Assembly (NCBI RefSeq): GCF_016863275.1
Contig: NZ_BOOO01000009.1
Coordinates: forward strand, 1 to 64,000
DNA length: 64,000 bases
Reading direction: 5' to 3'
Origin: Planotetraspora mira
Lineage (GTDB): Bacteria > Actinomycetota > Actinomycetes > Streptosporangiales > Streptosporangiaceae
A program made the position numbers and the translations under genes. Below the pieces are notes generated by a model. The model saw nothing but the letters and a program-made list of their open reading frames with translations, was not told the origin of the DNA and did not search any database. Shown here in pieces: positions 38,297 through 46,579 of this stretch (position 1 is its first letter; every line of letters starts with the position of its first letter).

Positions 38297-39559
38297 CTAC
38301 AACCGCTCGACGCGATCGCTCGTGGTGAGCACGCCCCGCGTGTCGAGCACAAGGTTGGACCGCTCCTCGATGAGGTCGAGGTCGAACACCGAGTGCTGCT
38401 GGAGCAGGACGGTGACGTCGGCCTTCGCGAGGGCCTCGGCGAGATCGGCCTCGCGCGGAATCGGGGCCCCGTTGACCGACCACTCCTTGACGTACGGGTC
38501 GCAGAACGAGAGCTCGGCCCCCAGTTCCAGCAGTGCCTCCGCCACGGGGATCGCGGGCGTCTCCCGTTCATCCGCGATGTCCGGCTTGTACGTCACACCG
38601 AGGAGCAGCACGCTGGAGCCGTTCACCGGCTTGCGCGCCTGGTTCAGCAGTCGCTGCACGCGAGTCGTGACGTACGACGGCATCCGCTCGTTGATCTCCT
38701 GCGCCAGCTCGACGAACCGGAACGGGTAGCCCAGCTTGCGGACGGTGTACGACAGGTAGGACGGGTCCACGGGGATGCAGTGGCCGCCCACGCCCGGGCC
38801 GGGAAGGAACTTCTGGAACCCGAACGGCTTGGTCGAGGCCGCCTCGATGGACTCCCACAGGTTCACGCCGAGCTCGTCGCAGAAGATGGCCATCTCGTTG
38901 ACCAGAGCGATGTTGACGTGGCGGTAGGTGTTCTCGAGCAGCTTGGCCATCTCCGCCTCACGCGTGCCGCTCACCGGCACCACGCGCTCGACGAACTGTC
39001 CGTAGAAGGCGCTCGCCCTGTCCTTGCAGGCGCTCGTGTACCCGCCGACGACCTTCGGCGTGTTGCGCAGCCCGAACTTGGCGTTGCCGGGGTCGATCCG
39101 CTCCGGCGAGAACGCCAGGTGGAAGTCGACGCCCGCGACGAGCCCCGACTTCTCCAGGATCGGCCGTGCGACCTCGTCCGTGGTACCGGGCCAGGTGGTG
39201 GATTCGAGAACCACGAGCGTCCCCCGCTGGAGGTGCTCGGCCACGGTCCGCGTCGCGCCTTCGACGGCCGACAGGTCGGGACGGTGGTCCTCGTCAAGGG
39301 GAGTCGGCACACAGATGACGATGGTGTGCGACTGTGCCAGCACCGACGCGTCCAGGGTGGCGGTGAAGCCACCCGAGATCATTGCGTCGAGATCGGCGTC
39401 GGTCAGGTCGTCGATGTACGAACGACCTGCGTTCAGCGCGTCGACCTTACGAGGGTCGACGTCGAGACCTGCAACCCGGAGCCCGGCGGCCGTGGCCTCT
39501 TTGGCCAACGGCATGCCCACATAGCCCAACCCGATGATCGTGAGATCGAAGCCGGTCAC
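38297..39559 (-). CDS. wecC: UDP-sugar dehydrogenase, probably UDP-ManNAc dehydrogenase
   Basis: A 420-residue NAD-dependent nucleotide-sugar dehydrogenase oxidising C6 to a carboxylate. The N-terminal Rossmann motif is TIIGLGYVGMPLA, the catalytic cysteine lies in GVGGHCIPVDPSYL, and LLLGVTYKPDIADERETPA marks the UDP-binding domain. The sequence resembles the WecC/WbpA/TuaD group. The nearby UDP-GlcNAc 2-epimerase makes UDP-ManNAc the likely substrate, giving UDP-ManNAcA, but UDP-GlcNAc or UDP-Glc cannot be excluded. GTG 39559 is chosen (AGGTAG upstream). Confidence 0.87.
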   Translation of the reverse strand: MTGFDLTIIGLGYVGMPLAKEATAAGLRVAGLDVDPRKVDALNAGRSYIDDLTDADLDAMISGGFTATLDASVLAQSHTIVICVPTPLDEDHRPDLSAVEGATRTVAEHLQRGTLVVLESTTWPGTTDEVARPILEKSGLVAGVDFHLAFSPERIDPGNAKFGLRNTPKVVGGYTSACKDRASAFYGQFVERVVPVSGTREAEMAKLLENTYRHVNIALVNEMAIFCDELGVNLWESIEAASTKPFGFQKFLPGPGVGGHCIPVDPSYLSYTVRKLGYPFRFVELAQEINERMPSYVTTRVQRLLNQARKPVNGSSVLLLGVTYKPDIADERETPAIPVAEALLELGAELSFCDPYVKEWSVNGAPIPREADLAEALAKADVTVLLQQHSVFDLDLIEERSNLVLDTRGVLTTSDRVERL

Positions 39560-39657
39560 GACGCTACCTGGGTGTAGAGACAACACTTCATGGTTGCAAA
39601 GGCTATCCCAAGCTAGCACCAAGAATGCCTAAACCGGCGCATCCGTATTTGGGGGGA

Positions 39658-41301
39658 TTATCTGGATTCGGTCAGGATCTCGTAGATCCCACGGTACGTC
39701 CGCGCGAGACTACTCCAGGTACGCCGGGCGGCCACCTCGGCCCTGCCCGCCTCACCCATGACACGCCGCCGCTCCGGGTCGTCACGCAGGGCTGCGAGAG
39801 CCTTCGCGAAGGCCTCCGGGTTGCCCGGCGGCACCAACAAGCCGGCGCCGTCGGCGCCCACGAGCTCGGAGAGCGCCGGGAGGTCGCTCAGGACCACCGG
39901 CTTGCCGAGCGCCATCGCCTCGACCGGCTTCAGCGGAGTCACCAGACGACAGACCCGCAGATCCTCACGGGGGCAGGCGAAGATGTCGATCGCCGCCTGC
40001 GCCTGGAGCGCCTCGTCGGGACCCACCCGTCCGGGCAGGAGGGCGATGTCCCGCAGGCCGAGACGCTCCACCTGGGCGAGCAGTGCGGGCCTCTCGGCGC
40101 CGTCGCCGACGATGAGGACCCGCACCGGCGTACCGGCATCCCTGAGCAGGGCGGCGGCGCTCAGCAGGGTCGCGAACCCCTCATAGCCCACGATGCTCGA
40201 CACCGACCCGACGACGATCTCGTCCTTGGCGATGCCGTACATGTCGCGGAACGCGGAACCGTCGTAGTTCGCGGTGAGCAACGCGTCGTTCACGGCGTTG
40301 GGTGCGAGGTGGATGCGGTCCCGGGGGACGCCACGCTCGACGATCTCGGCGGCCATCGTCTCGGCGAGCGTGACGACCGCGTCGGCCTCGCGCATGATGT
40401 GCGCCTCGCGATCGCGCTGCATGACATGGCGCTCGCTGCCGATGCGGACCGGGTCCCTGGACGTCCAGGTCTCCTCGAGGAAGCCGCGCACCTCGTAGAC
40501 GAACGGGGTGCCGGTGCGCTCACGCACGGCGAGCGCGACCGAGCCGTTGCGATGGTCGGTCGCCGCGTGCAACACCTGCGGCCTGAGGGTCCGTACGAGC
40601 TCCGACACGTCGGCCGCGCCGCGGATCATGCGGCCCCTGCTCTCGAACGGGATGTCGCCCTTCGGCAGCAGCCGGTAGTAGGGCACGCCGTCGATCTCCT
40701 CGTACGGCGTGGCCTCGGTGTGCCCCTGGAGCATCGGCCAGCCCCAGCTCGTCACGACGTGGGGGTCGAGCCCCTCTTCGGCCTGCGCCGTGACGATGCG
40801 ATGCGTGCGGACGGTGTAGCCCGCCTGCGTGTACGGCAACGCGTTGGTGACCATGTGCAGAACCCGGCCGGCCACGCGCTCACCCATGATGACCCTGGGC
40901 TTGGGCGGGATGGGGTCGGCCCCGATGGCCGCCTTCTCCCCCTCGTAGTACGCGATCCGCTTACGGACCAGCGGCCACTTGGTGCGCGGCCGCAGCAACT
41001 CGACGGCCTCCGTCATACGTCCGGCCTCGAACTCGGCCTTCGCCTTGTCCAGGGCCGGGCTCATGATCCTGTGCACCGTCAGCCTGGCGGACTGGGTCAC
41101 CCAGCCCACCATCGGGCGCATCCGGGTCGGCATCGCGTCGGCGGCGGCATGTGCGACCCGGGCGGGGTCGGACGTGACCTTGCTCACGAATATTCGTGAG
41201 ACGACGACGGGGTTCTTCACTAAGCCACGAAGAAACCCGCGAAAACCGGCCTTCGCCGACTTAGCTGAGACCTTGGATGGCTTGATGGCCTCGGATTCCA
41301 C
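39658..41301 (-). CDS. Glycosyltransferase, GT4-like
   Basis: A 547-residue GT-B glycosyltransferase. An N-terminal basic/helical extension (about 1-165) precedes the catalytic part: VLHMVTNALPYTQAGYTVRTH is the donor-proximal glycine loop, FVYEVRGFLEE follows, and PLKPVEAMALGKPVVLSDLPALSELV is the C-terminal EX7E motif. The extended N-terminus may bind membrane or partners. It starts at GTG 41301. It is divergent from the 2-epimerase gene, with only 56 bp between them for two promoters. Confidence 0.88.
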   Translation of the reverse strand: MESEAIKPSKVSAKSAKAGFRGFLRGLVKNPVVVSRIFVSKVTSDPARVAHAAADAMPTRMRPMVGWVTQSARLTVHRIMSPALDKAKAEFEAGRMTEAVELLRPRTKWPLVRKRIAYYEGEKAAIGADPIPPKPRVIMGERVAGRVLHMVTNALPYTQAGYTVRTHRIVTAQAEEGLDPHVVTSWGWPMLQGHTEATPYEEIDGVPYYRLLPKGDIPFESRGRMIRGAADVSELVRTLRPQVLHAATDHRNGSVALAVRERTGTPFVYEVRGFLEETWTSRDPVRIGSERHVMQRDREAHIMREADAVVTLAETMAAEIVERGVPRDRIHLAPNAVNDALLTANYDGSAFRDMYGIAKDEIVVGSVSSIVGYEGFATLLSAAALLRDAGTPVRVLIVGDGAERPALLAQVERLGLRDIALLPGRVGPDEALQAQAAIDIFACPREDLRVCRLVTPLKPVEAMALGKPVVLSDLPALSELVGADGAGLLVPPGNPEAFAKALAALRDDPERRRVMGEAGRAEVAARRTWSSLARTYRGIYEILTESR

Positions 41302-41357
41302 GGCGTGACCGTACCATAGGCTCCGGATTGCCCCAGGCTTACATGAAAGGCGAGGTA

Positions 41358-42485
41358 ATGGCGGAGAACGCCCTTGTTCTACACGTGCTGGGCGCCCGGC
41401 CCAACTTCGTCAAAGCGGCCCCCGTGGTCAGCGCGCTGGCCGAACTCGGAGTGCGGCAGGGCATCGTTCACACCGGCCAGCATTACGACGCTCTCATGTC
41501 GGACGTCTTCTTCGCCGACCTGGGCCTGCCCGAGCCCATCGCCAATCTCGGCGTCGGTTCGGGAACACACGCCCGGCAGACGGCGGCCTTGCTGACCGGC
41601 CTCGAAGACGTCATGACGGAGCACTCCCCGTCGCTCGTCGTGGTCTACGGCGACGTGAACTCCACACTGGCCGCGATCCTCGTCTGCGCGAAACTGCACG
41701 TGCCGACGGCGCATGTGGAGGCGGGCCTGCGCTCGTTCGACCGGGACATGCCCGAAGAGGTCAACCGGGTCGTCACCGACGCGCTCGCGGACCTGCTGTT
41801 CGCCACCTCGCCGGAGGCCCTGTCCCACCTGGCCAACGAGGGTGTGGACCCGGCGAGGGTCCATCTCGTCGGCAACCCGATGATCGACAGCCTTTTCTCG
41901 GCGCTGCCCAAGCTCGACCCCGCACCGATCCAGGAACGCCTGGGCCTGTCCGGCCGCTATGCCGTCGCCACGCTTCACCGGCCGGCCAACGTCGACGACC
42001 CCGAATCGGCACGCGAACTCGTGAACGCGGTGGCGGAGGTGGCCGAGCAGGTGCCGCTCATCGTGCCGCTGCATCCCAGGGGACGCGGGCGGCTGGCCGA
42101 AGCCGGGCTGGTCGACGGGCCGAACATGAAGATCATCGATCCGCTGGGCTACGTCGACTTCCTGTCCCTCGTGCGAGGCGCGGCACTGGTCGTGACCGAC
42201 TCCGGCGGCGTGCAGGAGGAGACGACCATGCTCGGCGTCCCCTGCCTGACCATCCGTCCCAACACCGAACGGCCGATCACCGTCACGCACGGCACCAATC
42301 GGCTGGTCACCCCCGCCTCGCTGCCCGCCGCCGCGGGCAAGTCGCTGGCGGACGGCGCCACCACGCCGAGCGGCGAACTTCCCCCATTGTGGGACGGCGC
42401 GGCCGGCCCTAGGATCGCGCGGGTGATCGCGGCCTGGCTGCGGGGCGACAACCTTTCCCCTGCGGCCAAAGGCAAGGTCGGCTAG
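41358..42485 (+). CDS. wecB: UDP-N-acetylglucosamine 2-epimerase (non-hydrolysing)
   Basis: A 375-residue enzyme interconverting UDP-GlcNAc and UDP-ManNAc. It shows LGARPNFVKAAPV at the N-terminus, VVYGDVNSTLA, HVEAGLRSFDRDMPEEVNR, the catalytic GNPMIDSL region and TDSGGVQEETTMLGVPCLTIR. ATG 41358 follows AAAGGCGAGG. With the wecC-like gene it would supply ManNAc or ManNAcA for a surface polymer such as a teichuronic-acid-type glycan. Confidence 0.94.
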   Translation: MAENALVLHVLGARPNFVKAAPVVSALAELGVRQGIVHTGQHYDALMSDVFFADLGLPEPIANLGVGSGTHARQTAALLTGLEDVMTEHSPSLVVVYGDVNSTLAAILVCAKLHVPTAHVEAGLRSFDRDMPEEVNRVVTDALADLLFATSPEALSHLANEGVDPARVHLVGNPMIDSLFSALPKLDPAPIQERLGLSGRYAVATLHRPANVDDPESARELVNAVAEVAEQVPLIVPLHPRGRGRLAEAGLVDGPNMKIIDPLGYVDFLSLVRGAALVVTDSGGVQEETTMLGVPCLTIRPNTERPITVTHGTNRLVTPASLPAAAGKSLADGATTPSGELPPLWDGAAGPRIARVIAAWLRGDNLSPAAKGKVG

Positions 42486-42554
42486 CTCCCGTGCACGGCA
42501 GCACGAAGGTGGCGAGGGCCACCGCACGACAGATCTTCCTTAGGGGGACGAAGC

Positions 42555-44612
42555 ATGGCTGAGAATCCAGACCCGCCACGTTTTCAGCGGCTCGGCCCCG
42601 CGAACTGGCTGCCTGAGGAACGCAAGATCATTGAGCGTTACGAGCAGCGGATCCGCGAGCTGGAGTTGAAGCTCGCCGGCAAAGAGGCCCGCGCGGAGTA
42701 CGCGGTCTGGAAGCTCAAGGCCACCCAGGTCCGGCGCCCCTACCGGGTCGTGCAGGCGCTCGCGGGGGCTGCGAAGTCGGCGGATTTCGTCCGCCTGCCG
42801 CGGGACCTGGGCAGGGCCATCAAGGGACGCAAGAGCCCCAAGCCGCCCTTGCCGGTGGTCGAAGCGGTGGCGCGCGTCAAGGGGCGGGCTCCCAAGGTGG
42901 AGATCCCCACTCTGCAGTGGCCTGACGGCCCCATCGTGCGGCCCGACATGCGCGTCGCCGTGATTTTGGACGACTTCTCCCGCATGGCATTCCGCTACGA
43001 GTGGGACCAGATCGAGTTCGGCCTCGACGACTGGCGAGAGGTCTTCGCCGACAAGCGCCCCGAGATGCTGTTCTGCGAATCGGCCTGGCACGGCAACGAG
43101 ACCAGATGGCGCTACCAGATGACCGGCACCAACGCTCCCAAGCAGGAGCTCCGCGACCTCATCGCGTGGTGCAAGCAGGAGGGCATTCCCACGGTCTTCT
43201 GGAACAAGGAGGACCCGCCCAACTTCGATCTGTTCATCGACACGGCCAAGCTGTTCGACTACGTGTACACGTGCGACGGCGACATGGTGCCGAAATATCG
43301 TGAAATTGTGGGTCACGACCGGGTGGGAGTCCTGCAGTTCGCGGCCCAGCCGCGGATCCACAACCCCATCCAGACCCGCGAGGGCCGGCCGTACGACATC
43401 GTGTTCGGCGGCATGTACTTCCGGGACAAGCACCCCGAGCGGCGCGAGCAGATGGAGACGATCCTCGCCCCGGTCCGCAAGCTCGGCCTGCACATCTTCG
43501 CCCGCAACGGCACGGTGGACGACAAGTACGCGTGGCCCGAGGAGTACGTCCCCCACATCGTGGGCGAGCTTCCGTACGAGCAGATGCTCGCCGCGTACAA
43601 AATGTACAAGGTCTTCCTGAACGTGAACTCGGTGATCGACTCGCCGACCATGTGCGCCAGGCGGGTCTTCGAGCTGTCGGCCTGCTCGACCACCGTGCTG
43701 TCGGGCTGGTCCCGCGCGATCGAGGAGACCTTCGGCCCGCTCGTCCCCATCGCCCGCACGGAGGAGGAGGCCTACAACCGGGCGCTGTACTTCATCAACA
43801 GCCCCGAACTGCGGGCCCGCCAGGGGCACCTGGCCATGCGCGAGGTGTTCGACAAGCACCTGTTCTCCCACCGGGTCGACCAGATCCTCGCCGATGTCGG
43901 CCGGCCGGTCGTCCCCCGGTCACGGTCGGTTTCCATCGTCCTGCCGACCAACCGGCCCGGCCAGATCGACCACGCGATCAGCCAGGTCGCGCGACAGCGG
44001 CACCGCAACCTGGAACTCGTGCTGGTCCTGCACGGCCTGTCCGAGGACACGAACGTCATCAGGGACAAGGCGCTGGCCGCGGGCATCCCGGCGGTCAAGG
44101 TGCTGAAGGCCGACCGTTCATGGACGTTGGGCGAGGTGCTCAACCACGGGATCGCTCACGCCGAGGGTGAGCTGATCTCCAAGATGGACGACGACAACCT
44201 CTACGGCGAGCACTACCTGTCCGACCTTCTGCGCGCCTTCGACTACAGCAATGCGGAGATGGTGGGCAAGGGCGGGCATTACACCTACTTCGCCCACCAG
44301 GACGTCACCGTGTACCGCCTCCCCGGGCTTGAGCACCGTTACACGCATCTCGTCCAGGGCGGGACGATCACCGCCAAGGCCGATCTCATGCGGTCGATGC
44401 TCTTCGAGCCGGTCAACACCGGCGAGGACACCCGCCTGGTACGGCGCTGCCAGGAGGAGGGCATCCCCATCTACTCGGCCGACCGGTTCAACTTCGTCTA
44501 CATGCGCAACTCCGACGCCGCCGCCCACACCTGGCAGGCCGCCGACCACGTGCTGACCCGGAACGCCCAATTCTCCTTCGTCGGCAACCCGGAAGCCCAC
44601 GTAATGCTCTGA
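42555..44612 (+). CDS. Two-domain glycosyltransferase: CgeB-like GT-B fused to GT2
   Basis: A 685-residue bifunctional-looking protein. After a short coiled coil (about 20-50), residues about 130-450 form a CgeB/DUF3880-type GT-B module (AVILDDFSR, FWNKEDPPNFD, IVFGGMYFRDKHPERREQ, FELSACSTTVLSGWS). Residues about 460-685 are a GT2 (GT-A) module (SVSIVLPTNRPGQIDHAISQ) with the metal-binding DDDN in ISKMDDDNLYGEHYL and EDTRLVRRCQEEG. Two transferase active sites suggest synthesis of an alternating disaccharide or addition of two different sugars. AGGGGGACG precedes the ATG. It is downstream of and co-directional with wecB. Confidence 0.9.
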   Translation: MAENPDPPRFQRLGPANWLPEERKIIERYEQRIRELELKLAGKEARAEYAVWKLKATQVRRPYRVVQALAGAAKSADFVRLPRDLGRAIKGRKSPKPPLPVVEAVARVKGRAPKVEIPTLQWPDGPIVRPDMRVAVILDDFSRMAFRYEWDQIEFGLDDWREVFADKRPEMLFCESAWHGNETRWRYQMTGTNAPKQELRDLIAWCKQEGIPTVFWNKEDPPNFDLFIDTAKLFDYVYTCDGDMVPKYREIVGHDRVGVLQFAAQPRIHNPIQTREGRPYDIVFGGMYFRDKHPERREQMETILAPVRKLGLHIFARNGTVDDKYAWPEEYVPHIVGELPYEQMLAAYKMYKVFLNVNSVIDSPTMCARRVFELSACSTTVLSGWSRAIEETFGPLVPIARTEEEAYNRALYFINSPELRARQGHLAMREVFDKHLFSHRVDQILADVGRPVVPRSRSVSIVLPTNRPGQIDHAISQVARQRHRNLELVLVLHGLSEDTNVIRDKALAAGIPAVKVLKADRSWTLGEVLNHGIAHAEGELISKMDDDNLYGEHYLSDLLRAFDYSNAEMVGKGGHYTYFAHQDVTVYRLPGLEHRYTHLVQGGTITAKADLMRSMLFEPVNTGEDTRLVRRCQEEGIPIYSADRFNFVYMRNSDAAAHTWQAADHVLTRNAQFSFVGNPEAHVML

Positions 44613-44628
44613 TCACCGCCCTGACGCC

Positions 44629-44686
44629 TGAACCCCTGCCTCTCGGCTGCGATCACGTGTGATCACGGCGGAGAGGCAGGGGTTCA
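44629..44686. terminator. Bidirectional terminator containing repeat-family relic
   Basis: A perfect 16-bp stem (44629-44644 with 44671-44686) lies between the convergent glycosyltransferase and flotillin genes. Its 26-nt loop holds a second inverted pair, GATCAC/GTGATC at 44651-44664. The sequence after GTGATCAC (GGCGGAGAGG) matches the inner part of the 53-bp repeats at 24.3 kb, so this may be a minimal head-to-head pair of that family acting as terminator. Confidence 0.75.
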
Positions 44687-44692
44687 TGTCGT

Positions 44693-46186
44693 TCAGGCGG
44701 GGTTGACGGGCTTGACTGGGGCCGCTGGCGGTTCGGAGCCGTTGACGCCCGCGGGCCCTTGCTTGGCGAGCAGGGACCGGGCCAGTCCGAGGCCGGTGCC
44801 ACCCAGCGTCAGGGCCTTGGCCAGCATCTCCTCGATCCCCTGTGCGCCGTTCAGCACGACCATGTGGTCGATGTTGCCGAACGCCTTGGAACCCGCCTCC
44901 ACGATCTGCGGCCAGTTCTCGGCGAGTTGCTGCGCGATGACGGCCTCCTGGTTCTCGGCGAGGGCCTCCGACCGTGCCCGGATCGCCTCGGCCTCGGCGA
45001 GACCACGGGCCTTGGCGGACTCCGCCTCGGCCAGACCGCGGGCCCTCGCCGCCTCCGCCTCCGCGAGACCGCGGGCCTTCGCCGCCTCCGCCTCACCGAC
45101 TCCGGTCGCCTTCGTCGCCGCCGCCGCGGCCTCTCCGCGAAGCCGTACCGACTCGGCCTCGGCGGCCGCCGCCTGCTTGACCTGAGACGCCTGAGCCGCC
45201 GCGCGGAGCTCCGTCTCCCTGGCCTCCGCCTCGGCCTGCGCGATGCGCGCGTCCCGCTCGGCCTGAGAGAGCGTCACGGTCTCGTACGCCTTGGCGTCGG
45301 CGGGCTTGCGAACCTGGGACTGCAACCGCTGCTCGGCCAGCTGGGCCTCGAGCTCGGCGGCCCTGGTCTCCTGGACGACGACCTCCTGGCGAGCGGTGGC
45401 CTCCGACAAGGGCCCGGCCTGCCGCGACTTGGCCGCGGCCTGATCGACGTCGGCCTGGTATCCGGACTGCTGGATCTGAGATTCACGGATGGCGGCCGCC
45501 TTCTTCGCGGCGGCGATCTGCTCGGCCTCGGTCGCCTCCTGGTCCCGCTGCGCCTGGGCGATCCGCGCCGCGGCGGCGATCTTGGCGGCGTACGGCTTGC
45601 CCAGGTTGATGATGTAACCGGTCTCGTCGTCGATCTCCTGGATCTGCAGGGAGTCGACGACCAGGCCCAGCTTGCCCATCTCGTCGGCGGCCGAGCTGCG
45701 GACCTCGGCCGTGAGCCGCTCGCGGTTGAGGATGAGGTCCTCGACGGTGAGGTTGCCGATGATCGAGCGAAGGTGGCCGGTGAACAGCTCGTGGATCGCG
45801 CTGTTCATGAACTCCTGCTGGTCGAGGAAGCGCCGGGCCGAGTTGGCGATGCTGGCGAAGTCGTCGCCCACCTTGTAGATCACAACGCCCCGCACCTGGA
45901 CGGGGATGCCCTGCTGGGTCACACAGGACACCTGCAGGTTCGATACCCGGCTGTCGAGCCGGAGCCGGCGCGCGGTCTGGAACCCCGGCATCACGGCGGT
46001 GCCCTTACCTGTGACGATCTTGAAGCCCAGGCTGTCGGCGAGGTCGTTCCTCGACCGGGCGCCGAGACCCGAGATGATCATGGCCTCGTTCGGCTCGGCC
46101 ACCCGCCAGACGGCCTTGAACAATAAGACGATGACGACGAGGGCGACGATGATCGCGCCACCCAGAACAGCGATCTCCGTAGGCAT
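44693..46186 (-). CDS. floT: Flotillin/SPFH-domain membrane scaffold protein
   Basis: A 497-residue flotillin-like protein. An N-terminal hydrophobic hairpin (about 5-25) is followed by an SPFH/band-7 domain (about 28-190) and a long Ala/Glu/Arg-rich coiled coil. The coiled coil contains repeated AKARGLAEAEA-type 11-residue units (about 370-410) before a conserved C-terminal segment. Flotillins organise membrane microdomains with NfeD-type partners. The gene immediately upstream, 30 bp away, encodes an NfeD-like domain, supporting the call. The gene symbol is by family analogy. Confidence 0.9.
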   Translation of the reverse strand: MPTEIAVLGGAIIVALVVIVLLFKAVWRVAEPNEAMIISGLGARSRNDLADSLGFKIVTGKGTAVMPGFQTARRLRLDSRVSNLQVSCVTQQGIPVQVRGVVIYKVGDDFASIANSARRFLDQQEFMNSAIHELFTGHLRSIIGNLTVEDLILNRERLTAEVRSSAADEMGKLGLVVDSLQIQEIDDETGYIINLGKPYAAKIAAAARIAQAQRDQEATEAEQIAAAKKAAAIRESQIQQSGYQADVDQAAAKSRQAGPLSEATARQEVVVQETRAAELEAQLAEQRLQSQVRKPADAKAYETVTLSQAERDARIAQAEAEARETELRAAAQASQVKQAAAAEAESVRLRGEAAAAATKATGVGEAEAAKARGLAEAEAARARGLAEAESAKARGLAEAEAIRARSEALAENQEAVIAQQLAENWPQIVEAGSKAFGNIDHMVVLNGAQGIEEMLAKALTLGGTGLGLARSLLAKQGPAGVNGSEPPAAPVKPVNPA

Positions 46187-46216
46187 GCGAGCCTCCGCGA
46201 CGTGGGGAGTGGAAGG

Positions 46217-46426
46217 TCAGACGACCGCGCGAGCGACGTAGACCGTGCGTGGCGGTGAATACTCCACGACAACGATGATCGACCCCACCGGAATCTCTTC
46301 GTCGGGCACGCTCGGATAGGCGTAGAACGCCTCGACCCCCCCGCGGATCGGCACCATCACCTCGCCGACAAGGCCTGGGCCGATCTTGCCCGTGACTCTG
46401 CCCTGTCTCCCGACCACCCGTGTCAC
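46217..46426 (-). CDS. Stand-alone NfeD-like OB-fold domain protein
   Basis: A 69-residue protein beginning at GTG 46426. The pattern RQGRVTGKIGPGLVGEVMVPIRGGVEAFYA...PVGSIIVVV matches the C-terminal beta-barrel (OB) domain of NfeD proteins, without the protease or membrane parts. It is upstream of and co-directional with flotillin, the usual NfeD-flotillin pairing. It has no membrane segment of its own and would have to be recruited by flotillin. The similarity is recognised by pattern only. Confidence 0.7.
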   Translation of the reverse strand: MTRVVGRQGRVTGKIGPGLVGEVMVPIRGGVEAFYAYPSVPDEEIPVGSIIVVVEYSPPRTVYVARAVV

Positions 46427-46579
46427 CCCGTCGTCTTCGCATTCACTGCGAATACGCAGGCTACTCGCCGGAAACCGAAACGTCAGTATTCGTAGGAGAT
46501 GTAACGGCGTGTCTGCCGTACGACTTTCAGGCGATTCACATGTGCCCAGGTGAACCGCGTTGCGCCCATGTAGAAGGTC
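46427..46579. other. Spacer between NfeD-like gene and acyltransferase
   Basis: A 153-bp gap with no convincing ORF; the frames here are short shadows. It is presumed to carry the promoter of the NfeD-flotillin operon. Confidence 0.4.

Noticed and set aside
37195-38571. Full 458-codon version of the GT4 gene
   Set aside because: The first 95 codons overlap the end of the sugar dehydrogenase and are Arg/Ser-rich shadow; GTG 38283 with a G-rich ribosome-binding site gives the conserved start.
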